Part shown: positions 28,509 to 36,772 of the stretch, in pieces
Layout of the letters: each line of letters opens with the position of its first letter
Position numbering within the stretch: the stretch's first letter is position 1
Origin: Gloeocapsa sp. DLM2.Bin57
GTDB taxonomy: Bacteria > Cyanobacteriota > Cyanobacteriia > Cyanobacteriales > Gloeocapsaceae
Reading direction: 5' to 3'
Assembly (NCBI GenBank): GCA_007693955.1
Contig: RECR01000135.1
Span: 1 to 52,881, forward strand
Length of the DNA: 52,881 bases
Translations under genes and position numbers: made by a program
The notes under the pieces: generated by a model
Seen by the model: only the letters and a program-made list of their open reading frames with translations
The model's database searches: none
Told to the model about the DNA's origin: nothing

Positions 28509-29479
28509 TTTTCCCCTTTTAAAACCGCGAAACCCTCGGTAGTTTTACAACCATTAGCAAATTGATTAATAGCTATTTTCAGATGTTCATCAACTCTCAA
28601 CCAATCCCTGAGAAAATTAAAAATTCCCCAATTACCATTCTCATAGTGTAACTTCAACAGAAAACGTAATAAATAACGTAAGGGTTGTTCACTATCTTGG
28701 GGATTATATTGAGCGTCATGACGTATTTTGCGAAAATAAAAATGAGGGAGATTGTAGGTATCTACTTCTAAACGAGAAAAAACCACACTTCCTACGGTTT
28801 GTACAGGAGTAATTACACTAGCAATCCAGGGGGTAAGTTGTTCAGAATTAAAATGATCTAATAATCCCCCATAACCCTGACGAATAGCGTTAACTAACTC
28901 TTTAGTAGATTTTTCGTTTTTGAGGTATTTTTCGCATTTAATGGGAGCAAAAATCACTAGTCGGGGAGAGTTTAAATCTTGGTACGCTTGTTTAATTAAA
29001 TCTTTAATCTGTTGAGGACGATTGATACGTTCATGAAATTTACCCTTTTGTTCCATTAAAGCAGGTGCATCGATGGCAATTAAGACAGCGACGGAGTTTT
29101 GTAACAAATTTTTAACAAATTCCTTCTCGGTGGTTGTAGCTTTAGCGGTGTGATAACCACCTGGATAGTCACGAAAGTGTAACTCTAATGAGGGAGTACG
29201 TCCTTTTTTACCGATACTAAAGATAAAAGAGCGTAAAGATTCAGGACCTGCGGGAGCTTCTGTACCTTGAATACCTCTTCTATCTCTAGCTTCAAAGACG
29301 TCGAGCATACCTTTTAATTCTACCAAACGATCTTGTAAAATGGCTGAACTTTCTTCATTGGGAGTAAGTTGTAAATCAGTCAAACCAATATTACTCTCAA
29401 ATTGTTCATACATAGCGGTTAACAGGGTAGTTTTACCTACACCCGATGGCCCTAACATGGTGATTTCGAGTTTTTCCAT
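28496..29479 (-). CDS. P-loop GTPase of the GTPase module
   Basis: 327 aa. The Walker A/G1 motif GPSGVGKTT lies at about residues 10-18, a DxxG-type G3 in FRDYPGGY, and a hydrophobic strand VAVLIAIDAPAL before a region where an NKxD G4 motif would be expected but reads FAPIKCEK, so base specificity is uncertain. It lies seven bases downstream of the dynamin-like gene and overlaps the 249-aa gene by 13 bases. Function unknown; the module suggests the three proteins act together, possibly at a membrane. Confidence 0.75.
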   Translation of the reverse strand: MEKLEITMLGPSGVGKTTLLTAMYEQFESNIGLTDLQLTPNEESSAILQDRLVELKGMLDVFEARDRRGIQGTEAPAGPESLRSFIFSIGKKGRTPSLELHFRDYPGGYHTAKATTTEKEFVKNLLQNSVAVLIAIDAPALMEQKGKFHERINRPQQIKDLIKQAYQDLNSPRLVIFAPIKCEKYLKNEKSTKELVNAIRQGYGGLLDHFNSEQLTPWIASVITPVQTVGSVVFSRLEVDTYNLPHFYFRKIRHDAQYNPQDSEQPLRYLLRFLLKLHYENGNWGIFNFLRDWLRVDEHLKIAINQFANGCKTTEGFAVLKGEKWLS

Positions 29480-29486
29480 CGTTACT

Positions 29487-31676
29487 TTAGTTCAAAAATC
29501 GCAACTTATCTAGTTGATTAGCGGATGTTACCTGCTTTACTAAGTCTAACCATTCCCGACGCATTCTGGTTTGTGTTCCAAGTTGGGCGAATTCTTGTGA
29601 CCAAATTTGATCGCGAATTTCTTCGAGGAATATACGCCATTGACTTTTGATTCCTTGGGATCTTAAAACGCGATCTAAAAACTCCTCTAGGATAGCAAAA
29701 GCAGCCTGACTTGGTTCGGCTAATAAGTCGTCTAAAGCGGTTTGACATTTATAGACTGCTTCAGCGTGGAGCGATCGCAAACAGTTTAACACTTCAGAGG
29801 CGTTGGGATTGGTAGATAATTGTAAAGAAGTAAAATTAGGAGTCAAATCATCGAGATGCACTCTAATACGATGTTGGATCATACCCCGATAAGAGAGATT
29901 AAAATCAGCCAGAATTTGAAATCCTAAACTTAAATCGGTTAATTCTGGGGGGATTTGGCTGATAACCTGATTCAGAAAGTCTGTAGCTGTGGTTTTATCT
30001 AGTTTACCAAGATGAGCTTGTTCAGTTAAGATTTGAGCTACTTCTGATTTAACCCTGTCTATACCCTTTTGTAAACCCTCATCTAGTAAGAGGAAATGTT
30101 GAGAGAGATGGGCGCGAATTTCGTTGAGATACTCATAATAAGCGTTAGGATAACCTCCGAGACGTTTACGACGAGTTTCGATTTCTTCTAGAGTAGGAAT
30201 ACCCGTATCGGTTTGACAAGCTTGTATCGCTGCTTCTACTTGTTGTTTAAAGTCTAAATCTTCCCAGTCTCTTTGTTCTCGAAATTTACTGAGTAAATCT
30301 TCTAAACTAGTGGTTAAATTATCCCAAAGTTGCTCAAATAATTGCTCAAACAGAGGAAACCAATTACCCAGAGAGACTAATTTTAAGACTTGTTGGGCTT
30401 TAGCTAATTCAGCGTTAAGGGTATGATGAATCTCCAGGAGACGTTGTTGACAAGAATGACTATACTGTTGGTCTAGGGTAGTAATGTTTTGAGTCAGATA
30501 GTCTAAGACTGGATCTAGTATTTGTTCATGGGCTTCCGTAGGATTAGCACAGTCAGCAATAATACAATCAACGGTGTAGAGATGTTTATCCAGATAAGAG
30601 TTAGCTAAATCCTGACAATAGAGAGAGTTATCTTTAATGGGGGAATCAGCATTAGTGCGATTGAGAATCAAAAAAGACCACTTGTCTAGGGGTAAATCTC
30701 GCAAAGCTTGATTAGCGATATCATAGAGTTGTACATCTACATCAGCCCAATAGTCACGGGGTGGACGTGGTAAACGGATAAATAGGACTAAATCTACATC
30801 TTTACCTAATACCTGAATCAGTCTTTCTTGGTCTCCTAATCCAGTATCTCCTAAACCTGGCATATCTACTAAAGCGATTTGTCCTAAGTCTTGGTTAGGA
30901 AAACTACAGATGATTTTAGCTTCTTTAGCGGCTAGATAGTTAGAGTAGATTCTTTCTCCTTCTGGGGTATCTTGAGCTATATAAGATCTAATTTCCGCTT
31001 TAGGGATAACGTAGGGAGAGGTAACCCGAAAGAGATGACGGTATTTGGGTAAGTTAAGATGATAATGACTGAGATGTTCATACATCGCCCCTGAAACAGC
31101 ATTATTAGCTAGAGTTTCTGGTAAAGGGGGTAGAGGTTGACTAGCAAAGCTATCTAAACTCGGGGGTTTTAAGCCGAGATGGAGTTTATCATAATAGGGA
31201 TAAATCACTTCTTCGAGAAAGGATGTCTCTGAGTGAAACCAGATTTCCCCATAGGTTTCTAATTGGGGATGGTGATAGATAGTGCAACGTACTCCTGTAC
31301 AATGTTGGCGATCGCCTGTAGGAATTTCTGTATTAGTTAAACCCGAGAGACTTTGTAATAAACGGCTTTTACCTTGTCCTGCTCTACCTATTACCCCTAA
31401 ATTAAGGGTTTGACGGGAAAATCTAGCTTTTAGTTGGTTTAATACGCTTATTTCTGTGTCTAGCTTATTGCTAAGAGTGATATAGTCTATTGTTTCTAGA
31501 TAGCTACTGAGTTTAACGTCGTTGCTTTGAGATAAGATTTGTTGTCGGTAATTTTCTAGTTGTTGTAATTTCTCTTGGAGTAGTTTAAGGTTGAGTTCTA
31601 CTTCTTTAATTCTTTCTCCGAGGGGGAGACGTTGAGCAATAATTTGTTTAATTTGGTTACTTGTGGTTTCTAACAT
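29487..31676 (-). CDS. Large dynamin-like GTPase
   Basis: 729 aa. An N-terminal coiled-coil region (about 1-85) precedes a GTPase domain with G1 GRAGQGKSRLLQSL, a possible switch Thr in CTGVRCT, G3 VDMPGLGDTG and a G4-like LNRTNAD. A long helical C-terminal region follows, typical of bacterial dynamin-like proteins, without an obvious membrane segment. The ATG at 31676 directly follows the stop of the Nudix gene (TAGATG), and the next GTPase starts seven bases after its end. Membrane remodelling is possible for dynamin relatives, but the role here is unknown. Confidence 0.75.
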   Translation of the reverse strand: MLETTSNQIKQIIAQRLPLGERIKEVELNLKLLQEKLQQLENYRQQILSQSNDVKLSSYLETIDYITLSNKLDTEISVLNQLKARFSRQTLNLGVIGRAGQGKSRLLQSLSGLTNTEIPTGDRQHCTGVRCTIYHHPQLETYGEIWFHSETSFLEEVIYPYYDKLHLGLKPPSLDSFASQPLPPLPETLANNAVSGAMYEHLSHYHLNLPKYRHLFRVTSPYVIPKAEIRSYIAQDTPEGERIYSNYLAAKEAKIICSFPNQDLGQIALVDMPGLGDTGLGDQERLIQVLGKDVDLVLFIRLPRPPRDYWADVDVQLYDIANQALRDLPLDKWSFLILNRTNADSPIKDNSLYCQDLANSYLDKHLYTVDCIIADCANPTEAHEQILDPVLDYLTQNITTLDQQYSHSCQQRLLEIHHTLNAELAKAQQVLKLVSLGNWFPLFEQLFEQLWDNLTTSLEDLLSKFREQRDWEDLDFKQQVEAAIQACQTDTGIPTLEEIETRRKRLGGYPNAYYEYLNEIRAHLSQHFLLLDEGLQKGIDRVKSEVAQILTEQAHLGKLDKTTATDFLNQVISQIPPELTDLSLGFQILADFNLSYRGMIQHRIRVHLDDLTPNFTSLQLSTNPNASEVLNCLRSLHAEAVYKCQTALDDLLAEPSQAAFAILEEFLDRVLRSQGIKSQWRIFLEEIRDQIWSQEFAQLGTQTRMRREWLDLVKQVTSANQLDKLRFLN

Positions 31677-32101
31677 CTAAAGATAGTTTAGGAATTCTTC
31701 AGGTACTACTGTTAATTCTCGCGAAAGACAGGAGTTTATGTCCACCCATAGGGCGATTTTTGTTCTCGTTTTTTCAGTAAAGGTTAATTCCTGGAGTTGG
31801 TAAAAATGAGGATCGAGGAAATCACAGCTATAGAGTTGGATAATTTCGTGTTTAGGTTGGTCTTCCAAGGTGAAAATATTCTCAATACATCCTAAATAGT
31901 TTATATTGGTTAGTTCTGCTGCTATTTCTTCCCTAAATTCCCTTTTTAAAGCGTCTAAGCTCGTTTCTTGCCAATCTACGCCACCACCTAAAGCCCGATA
32001 AAAAGTGCGTTGAGTGACAGAATCCCACCCCCGAGAGAGAAAGATTCTATCTCTATCTCTGATTAAACCTAGTGCTACAATGCGGATTTTTTTTTACTCA
32101 T
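31677..32101 (-). pseudogene. Nudix hydrolase gene interrupted at an A9 run
   Basis: ATG 32101-32099 reads MSKKKSAL and stops in the frame as given. With ten A instead of nine at 32087-32095 it reads MSKKKIRIVALGLIRDRDRI and stays open to TAG 31677: about 141 aa. The Nudix box is recognisable as GGVDWQETSLDALKREFREE, with Ala replacing the last conserved Gly. Start and stop fit the operon tightly: the ATG overlaps the upstream stop, and the stop abuts the next ATG. That makes a decayed gene less likely than slippage or a one-base assembly error. Substrate unknown. Confidence 0.75.
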
Positions 32102-32420
32102 GGTTACCTTTGATTTCACTAGCTACCTCATAAAAACAAGCAACAGGAGGTTTAACGAATAAATGCTTCATTTCATCGAGAATTTTTTGATAAGCTTCAG
32201 TTTGATTTTCTCCCATGTCTTCGATTCTTTCCCACATAATCACCGCGATTCCTTCATCTGTACCAGGTTTTTGTAATAAATACGCCCCCTGAAAACCGTG
32301 GGTATAAGTGGCGATCGCTTGTTCATACAGTTGTTGGGCTTCGGCAAATTTGCCAGGTTTAAATTCACCAATAGCTACATAAGCGTATTTGTGTTGCAAA
32401 AAATCCATGAATTCACTCAT
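32094..32420 (-). CDS. Small dimeric alpha/beta-barrel-like protein
   Basis: 108 aa. The strand-helix pattern (YAYVAIGEFKPGKFAEAQQLYEQA, GAYLLQKPGTDEGIAVIMWE, EAYQKILDEMKHLF) resembles antibiotic-biosynthesis-monooxygenase/stress-responsive A/B-barrel folds. No catalytic residues can be assigned. It is the first gene of the minus-strand GTPase operon, and its stop overlaps the Nudix ATG. The divergent zinc-ribbon gene starts 67 bases away, so promoters for both lie in that gap. Confidence 0.55.
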   Translation of the reverse strand: MSEFMDFLQHKYAYVAIGEFKPGKFAEAQQLYEQAIATYTHGFQGAYLLQKPGTDEGIAVIMWERIEDMGENQTEAYQKILDEMKHLFVKPPVACFYEVASEIKGNHE

Positions 32421-32486
32421 AATTAACCCTTCTTCAGCGAAAAAAACAATAATATTATATTATGGGAAAAAACCCCTCTTTGTTCA

Positions 32487-32732
32487 ATGGATGCTTTTAG
32501 CCTCATACCCCCTCCTTGGACTGTTAATGCTACTCATGGTCTGAAATTTCGTTGTCCTAAGTGTCAAGCTTCCCCTACTCAAGCCGTTAGCGTTTGGTTG
32601 AATCGGCGATCGCCTGTAATTACAGAAGAAGGCAATCGTAGATGGCAAGAATTTTATCACTGTGAATGTGGACATTCTTGGTGGGCTTGGAATAATGAAC
32701 GTCCACCCAAAGATGAGCATAAATATGAATAA
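32487..32732 (+). CDS. Small zinc-ribbon-like protein
   Basis: 81 aa with two Cys pairs, CPKC (about 23-26) and CEC (about 59-61), plus HSWWAW, suggesting a zinc ribbon. [19 protein letters not shown] is well organised for a folded small protein. It overlaps moaC by eight bases (ATGAATAA), so the two are coupled, perhaps pointing to a link with molybdenum-cofactor enzymes. Function unknown. Confidence 0.65.
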   Translation: MDAFSLIPPPWTVNATHGLKFRCPKCQASPTQAVSVWLNRRSPVITEEGNRRWQEFYHCECGHSWWAWNNERPPKDEHKYE

Positions 32733-33201
32733 TCAACCTCTATCTCATCTTAATTCCCAAGGAGAAGCCCAAATGGTAGATGTCTCGGCTAAATCTCCCA
32801 CCGTTAGAGAAGCGATCGCCCTTGGGGAAGTCAAGATGTCTTTAGATACTTATCAGGCTATTCAACAGGGAAATGCTCCTAAAGGGGATGTGTTAGCTAC
32901 TGCTAAGTTAGCAGGAATTATGGCAGCCAAACAAACTGCTAATTTAATTCCTTTGTGTCACCCTCTACCTTTACATAAGATTAGCGTAGAATTAACCCCA
33001 GATGAGAGTTTACCAGGTTATCAAATTTGCGCCATAGTCAAAACTAAAGCGGAAACAGGTGTAGAAATGGAAGCTTTAACCGCTGTGTCTGTGGCTGCTT
33101 TAACCCTCTACGATATGGCCAAGGCCTTAGATAAGGGAATAATTATAGAATCGATTCGTTTGTTACGCAAAACTGGCGGAAAATCAGAGTACTTATATTG
33201 A
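32725..33201 (+). CDS. moaC: Cyclic pyranopterin monophosphate synthase MoaC
   Basis: About 158 aa. Family motifs are [65 protein letters not shown] and a final [11 protein letters not shown]. MoaC carries out the second half of the first molybdenum-cofactor step, forming cPMP with MoaA. The ATG at 32725, overlapping the previous gene's stop, is chosen over 32662 and 32713, because upstream codons belong to the preceding gene. Its C-terminal region is intact. Confidence 0.93.
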   Translation: MNNQPLSHLNSQGEAQMVDVSAKSPTVREAIALGEVKMSLDTYQAIQQGNAPKGDVLATAKLAGIMAAKQTANLIPLCHPLPLHKISVELTPDESLPGYQICAIVKTKAETGVEMEALTAVSVAALTLYDMAKALDKGIIIESIRLLRKTGGKSEYLY

Positions 33202-33250
33202 ATGAAAAATAAAAGGCTAATTTAGGAGTTAGGTAGAACGGTGTTATTCT

Positions 33251-33330
33251 GAATTAAGAATTAAGAATTAATTATTTTTTCGCTCATTCTACATTCTTCA
33301 TTTCCCGCTCCCTACTCCCTATTCCCTGAT
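33251..33330. repeat. Short tandem repeats after moaC, running into the methyltransferase 3' end
   Basis: 33251-33273 holds overlapping GAATTAA units, and 33297-33330 read on the minus strand holds GGGAATA GGGAGTA GGGAGCG heptamers. These are typical short tandem repeats of cyanobacterial intergenic DNA. The heptamers lie inside the last codons of the cytosine methyltransferase, where they encode GIGSRERE. Confidence 0.6.
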
Positions 33331-34321
33331 TATCATCTAAGATAGTATTATATATTTCTTTGGCTATAATGTAAGCTATTTGTACAGGAACAGCGTTTCC
33401 TACCATTTTGTATCCAGCTGAAACCTTATCATAATAAAAGATGAAATCATCAGGAAAGGTTTGTATTCTTGCACACTCTCGTACCGTTAATCTTCGATAG
33501 AGATGTTCTTTACCAGACTTAAAAATTCTTTTATCTTTTTCTATTAGTTCCATTTTTGGTGCTTGAGGATGTATTGGAGCATGTCTTCCACTCGCTTGAA
33601 TTGTAAAAGAAACTTCGTCCCAATTACGAACTCGATTTCTGGACATATATATTGATGAAAACCCTCCAATCATATATTCATGATTAGGAATTTTCAAAAA
33701 TTCTTTATTTGAATTATTATTTTTCTTAGCAGGAATTGCTGTATCTTTTAAATCATAGATAGTATCACGTAAACTTACCTTTTTAAAAAGATTTGTTGGA
33801 TTTGGAAAACTAAAGCTAATTTTCAAATCTTTTTTGAACCCTATGAAAAAAACTCTTTTTCTATTTTGAGGAACTCCATATTCAGAAGCCTCTAAAAGTT
33901 TAAATTGCAATTCATAACCACAATCTTCAAACATGCTTATAATCATTTTAAAAGCATTTTGATGTCTTGACATTAACATACCTGATACGTTTTCAGCAAC
34001 AAAGAATTTAGGCCGTTTTTCTTTTAAAATTTGAATAAAATTAAAAAACATTTGTCCTCTTTTATCCTCAATTCCTCTTAAAGCTCCTGCTTCACTCCAG
34101 CTTTGGCAAGGAGGTCCACCTATAATGCCTTCACAATTAGGTATTTCTGGTGATTTAATATTTAATATACTTCTTTTATCTAAATAAGTATTTGGATGAT
34201 TTTTCTCGTATGTTTCCCATATTTCTTTATCGTATTCATTAGCCCAAATTACCTCAAATCCAGCTTTAGTAAAGCCTAGATCTAATCCGCCACCCCCTGA
34301 AAAAAGAGATATTACCTTCAT
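33284..34321 (-). CDS. C5-cytosine DNA methyltransferase, M.HaeIII-like (GGCC)
   Basis: 345 aa with all C5-methyltransferase motifs: FSGGGGLDLGF (I), GGPPCQSW with catalytic Cys72 (IV), AENVSG (VI), QNRKRVFFIG (VIII), RRLTVRECARIQTFPDDF (IX) and GNAVPVQIAYIIA (X). The recognition region (NHEYMIGGFSSIYMSRNR, FTIQASGRHAPIHPQAPK) closely resembles M.HaeIII as I remember it, so GGCC methylation is predicted. The gene is more AT-rich than its neighbours, suggesting transfer. Its last ~13 residues are encoded by repeat DNA. A 43-aa ORF directly upstream may be a remnant of a restriction partner; no intact endonuclease is seen. Confidence 0.9.
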   Translation of the reverse strand: MKVISLFSGGGGLDLGFTKAGFEVIWANEYDKEIWETYEKNHPNTYLDKRSILNIKSPEIPNCEGIIGGPPCQSWSEAGALRGIEDKRGQMFFNFIQILKEKRPKFFVAENVSGMLMSRHQNAFKMIISMFEDCGYELQFKLLEASEYGVPQNRKRVFFIGFKKDLKISFSFPNPTNLFKKVSLRDTIYDLKDTAIPAKKNNNSNKEFLKIPNHEYMIGGFSSIYMSRNRVRNWDEVSFTIQASGRHAPIHPQAPKMELIEKDKRIFKSGKEHLYRRLTVRECARIQTFPDDFIFYYDKVSAGYKMVGNAVPVQIAYIIAKEIYNTILDDNQGIGSREREMKNVE

Positions 34322-34453
34322 TTAATATACAGTAAATGTTATTAATATACTTTTAATTAGTTGCGCTGGATTGTTGGGATTTTTAATATCTACTAAGTAT
34401 TCTGTCTTATTAATGATAGTAATAATTGCAGATAAAAGATTAACATTATTCAT
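34322..34453 (-). CDS. 43-aa ORF coupled to the cytosine methyltransferase
   Basis: Reads MNNVNLLSAIITIINKTEYL and on to LIKSILITFTVY; its TAA abuts the methyltransferase ATG (TAAATG). The position is where GGCC restriction endonuclease genes often lie. The N-terminus vaguely recalls NgoPII/HaeIII-type enzymes in my memory, but a normal endonuclease is several times longer. It may be an internally deleted endonuclease, a leader ORF or chance. The rest of the 34454-34567 gap shows no gene. Confidence 0.35.
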   Translation of the reverse strand: MNNVNLLSAIITIINKTEYLVDIKNPNNPAQLIKSILITFTVY

Positions 34454-34567
34454 AAATTAATTTAGTATCTTAACTCGTTATGATATTTTATGTTTAATTA
34501 AGCTCCACTACTTAAGGGAGCAAGATGCTCGCACTATAAATATAAATACTGAAAAAATCATGCTAAA

Positions 34568-35542
34568 TTATCCTATTTTCGGTGATTTAAGCGCGATAAG
34601 AAGTAATAAAAACCAGGGTATGTAGATATCAGGGATAAACTGAGCATAATCTCGCAATGTTGGTATAGTTAAGGGTAACAAAAAACGTAAAGAGCGTAAA
34701 GATACGGGTTGATTTCCTTCTACATCTAGGATATTGTAGCGTCGGGCTAGTTCTGCTACTATTTGAGTAGTTCCTGTATAGCGTATAAGATTTGGTTCTG
34801 TGGCTAAAGCGGCGATCGCTCTTCCTGTGAATAGGGGTGTTTCCCAGTTATAACCTTCACTAATGCCGCTATTTTGGGGGGTGGTATCCCCCTGGTTTTT
34901 AATTTCTTGAGCTAATTGGGTAATATGCTCTGTGCCTACTATACCGGGCCAAAGAGAAATAGAGGTGACATTATAGGGTTGTAATTCTACCGCCATATCA
35001 GCAGCCAAGCGATCGCAAGCGGCTTTACCTGCGCCATAAGCTGCACCAAAGATATAACTCATTCCTCCCCAAGAAGAGATGGTGCAGATTAAACCCTGTT
35101 TTCTAGGGGTCATCATTTTAGCTGCATAGTAACTAGCTATATAATGGCTGCGTAACCCAACCTTATTGCAAGCATCCCACAGGTTTAGTTCTCCTTCCCA
35201 GAAGGGTTTACCTTGATTATTGCGAAGGGCTTTTACTCCACCATAGACGTTGTTTACCAGTATATCTAGTTGTCCATTTTGTTCTTGGGCGATGCGTTGA
35301 AATAGTGTTTCTACGGCTGTATCGTCGCTGTGATCTACCGCTACAGGGATACATTTACCCCCTGCTGCGGTGACTGCGTCAGAGGTTGCTTGTAAATTAC
35401 CGCCTACTTCGGGATCGCTGTTTAAACTACGACCTGTTATATATATAGTTGCCCCTGCTTCTCCTAAACCAATGGCGATACCTTTACCTATTCCTCTGGT
35501 TGCACCTGTGACTAGGGCTATTTTTCCCTCTAGTTTATTCAT
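34568..35542 (-). CDS. Short-chain dehydrogenase/reductase with C-terminal hydrophobic segment
   Basis: 324 aa. The Rossmann motif TGATRGIGKGIA is at the N-terminus, NNVYGG in place of NNAG, the catalytic Tyr-Lys in AAYGAGKAACDR, and SISLWPGIVGTEH. The overall pattern is that of the DHRS1-like group. The last ~25 residues (YIPWFLLLLIALK) are hydrophobic and may tether it to a membrane. It overlaps the upstream TPR gene by eight bases. Cofactor NAD(P)H is expected; the substrate is unknown. Confidence 0.85.
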   Translation of the reverse strand: MNKLEGKIALVTGATRGIGKGIAIGLGEAGATIYITGRSLNSDPEVGGNLQATSDAVTAAGGKCIPVAVDHSDDTAVETLFQRIAQEQNGQLDILVNNVYGGVKALRNNQGKPFWEGELNLWDACNKVGLRSHYIASYYAAKMMTPRKQGLICTISSWGGMSYIFGAAYGAGKAACDRLAADMAVELQPYNVTSISLWPGIVGTEHITQLAQEIKNQGDTTPQNSGISEGYNWETPLFTGRAIAALATEPNLIRYTGTTQIVAELARRYNILDVEGNQPVSLRSLRFLLPLTIPTLRDYAQFIPDIYIPWFLLLLIALKSPKIG

Positions 35543-36593
35543 TGTTTAGTAATAGAGTTATTTTCTCTACTCCTGATTGATTATTTTGCTCTTGATAGAG
35601 GGTTAAAGCTTCTTGCCAAACTTGCAAAGCTTCTTGATGTCTATTTCTTCCCTGTAAGGCGATACCGAGATAATAATAGTTTTCGGGTTGATTCGGGGAT
35701 AACTCGATTAGACGTCGGTAGGCTACTATTGCTTCGAGATAGTTTTCTTGTTGTAATAAGATTGCGGCTATCTTTTCTTGTGCTGGAGTTAAATCTGGTT
35801 GTAGCTGAATTGCTCGATGATAAGCGGCTAAAGCTTGATCAAGGTTATTGATTTGTTGCCAAGTTTGGGCTATTTCTAGCTGTAATTCTATATCTGCTGT
35901 TGCTTGTGCTTCTATGGCTGTTAAATTTTCTAAGGCTAAATCAAATTGTCTTTGTTTTAATAAAGTTCTGACTAACTGTAATTGTAAATCTAGATGTTCT
36001 CTTAAATCTAAACTAGTACTTTCTAAAAATTCTAGAGCTTCTTCGGTACGTTCTTGATATAGTAACAAGGTGAATAAGATTTCTTCTGCTTCTGTGTTGT
36101 CCGGATTAAGAGCGAGAATGCGTTGATAAGTAACTATAGCGCTTTCGTAGTCTTCCTCTCTCAATAAAACTGTACCTAAAGCTAGATGATATTTTAATTC
36201 TAAGGGTTCTAATTGTACAGCGCGATAATAAGCTTTAGCTGCGTTGTGATTATCGTCCATTTGAGCTAAACTATAACCTAGAGCATAGTAAAAACTCCCG
36301 TTATCGGGATCTAGTGATATTGCTCTTTGATAAGCCCTAGTTGCTGCTGCATAATTGTTTTGCAGTGCATAAAGATAACCTAACCCTGAGAATATCTTGG
36401 GGTTATCACTATCTATCTTTGCTGCTTGTTGATAAATAGCGATCGCCCTTTCATAGTTACCTGTTTCAAAATACTCACGTCCTTGACGTAAGAGGTTATC
36501 TAATTTTACTTCGGCTTTAACGGGAAGAATAGAGATACTTAATCCTAAAACAATCCCTGTGCACAATTTAAATATAGTTTTTGAGTAACTCAT
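35535..36593 (-). CDS. TPR-repeat protein with signal peptide
   Basis: 352 aa. A signal peptide (KTIFKLCTGIVLGLSISILP VKA) suggests export to the periplasm or thylakoid lumen. About eight tetratricopeptide repeats follow, for example YERAIAIYQQAAKIDSDNPK, AYQRAISLDPDNGSFYYALG and AYHRAIQLQPDLTPAQEKIA. Such proteins hold partners in assembly or secretion complexes. The eight-base overlap with the dehydrogenase gene indicates an operon of two. Specific partner unknown. Confidence 0.85.
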   Translation of the reverse strand: MSYSKTIFKLCTGIVLGLSISILPVKAEVKLDNLLRQGREYFETGNYERAIAIYQQAAKIDSDNPKIFSGLGYLYALQNNYAAATRAYQRAISLDPDNGSFYYALGYSLAQMDDNHNAAKAYYRAVQLEPLELKYHLALGTVLLREEDYESAIVTYQRILALNPDNTEAEEILFTLLLYQERTEEALEFLESTSLDLREHLDLQLQLVRTLLKQRQFDLALENLTAIEAQATADIELQLEIAQTWQQINNLDQALAAYHRAIQLQPDLTPAQEKIAAILLQQENYLEAIVAYRRLIELSPNQPENYYYLGIALQGRNRHQEALQVWQEALTLYQEQNNQSGVEKITLLLNNE

Positions 36594-36700
36594 TATACTT
36601 TAATTTAATCGACTAAATTTTATAATATCTTAAACTATACTCCTTGCAGATAAGGAATAAAGCCACACCCTACATTTTCATTTCATTTGACTATCATAGG

Positions 36701-36754
36701 AATAAATATATCTTATTTGTCAAAAGATTGATTCTAGTATATGATAAATACTAG
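36701..36754 (+). promoter_or_regulatory. Operator/promoter region of the LysR regulator gene
   Basis: Two palindromic sites lie 19 to 72 bases before the start: a near-palindrome AATAAATATATCTTATT at 36701-36717, and CTAGTAT (36734-36740) inverted as ATACTAG (36748-36754) with a seven-base spacer, containing the T-N11-A form of LysR sites. TATGATAAAT within the second resembles a -10 box, so binding there would repress transcription. A wider TTTGAC (36686)/GTCAAA (36719) inverted pair brackets the first site. Autoregulation by CcmR/NdhR is the expected reading. Confidence 0.55.
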
Positions 36755-36772
36755 TCTTATCGAGCCTGAGTC

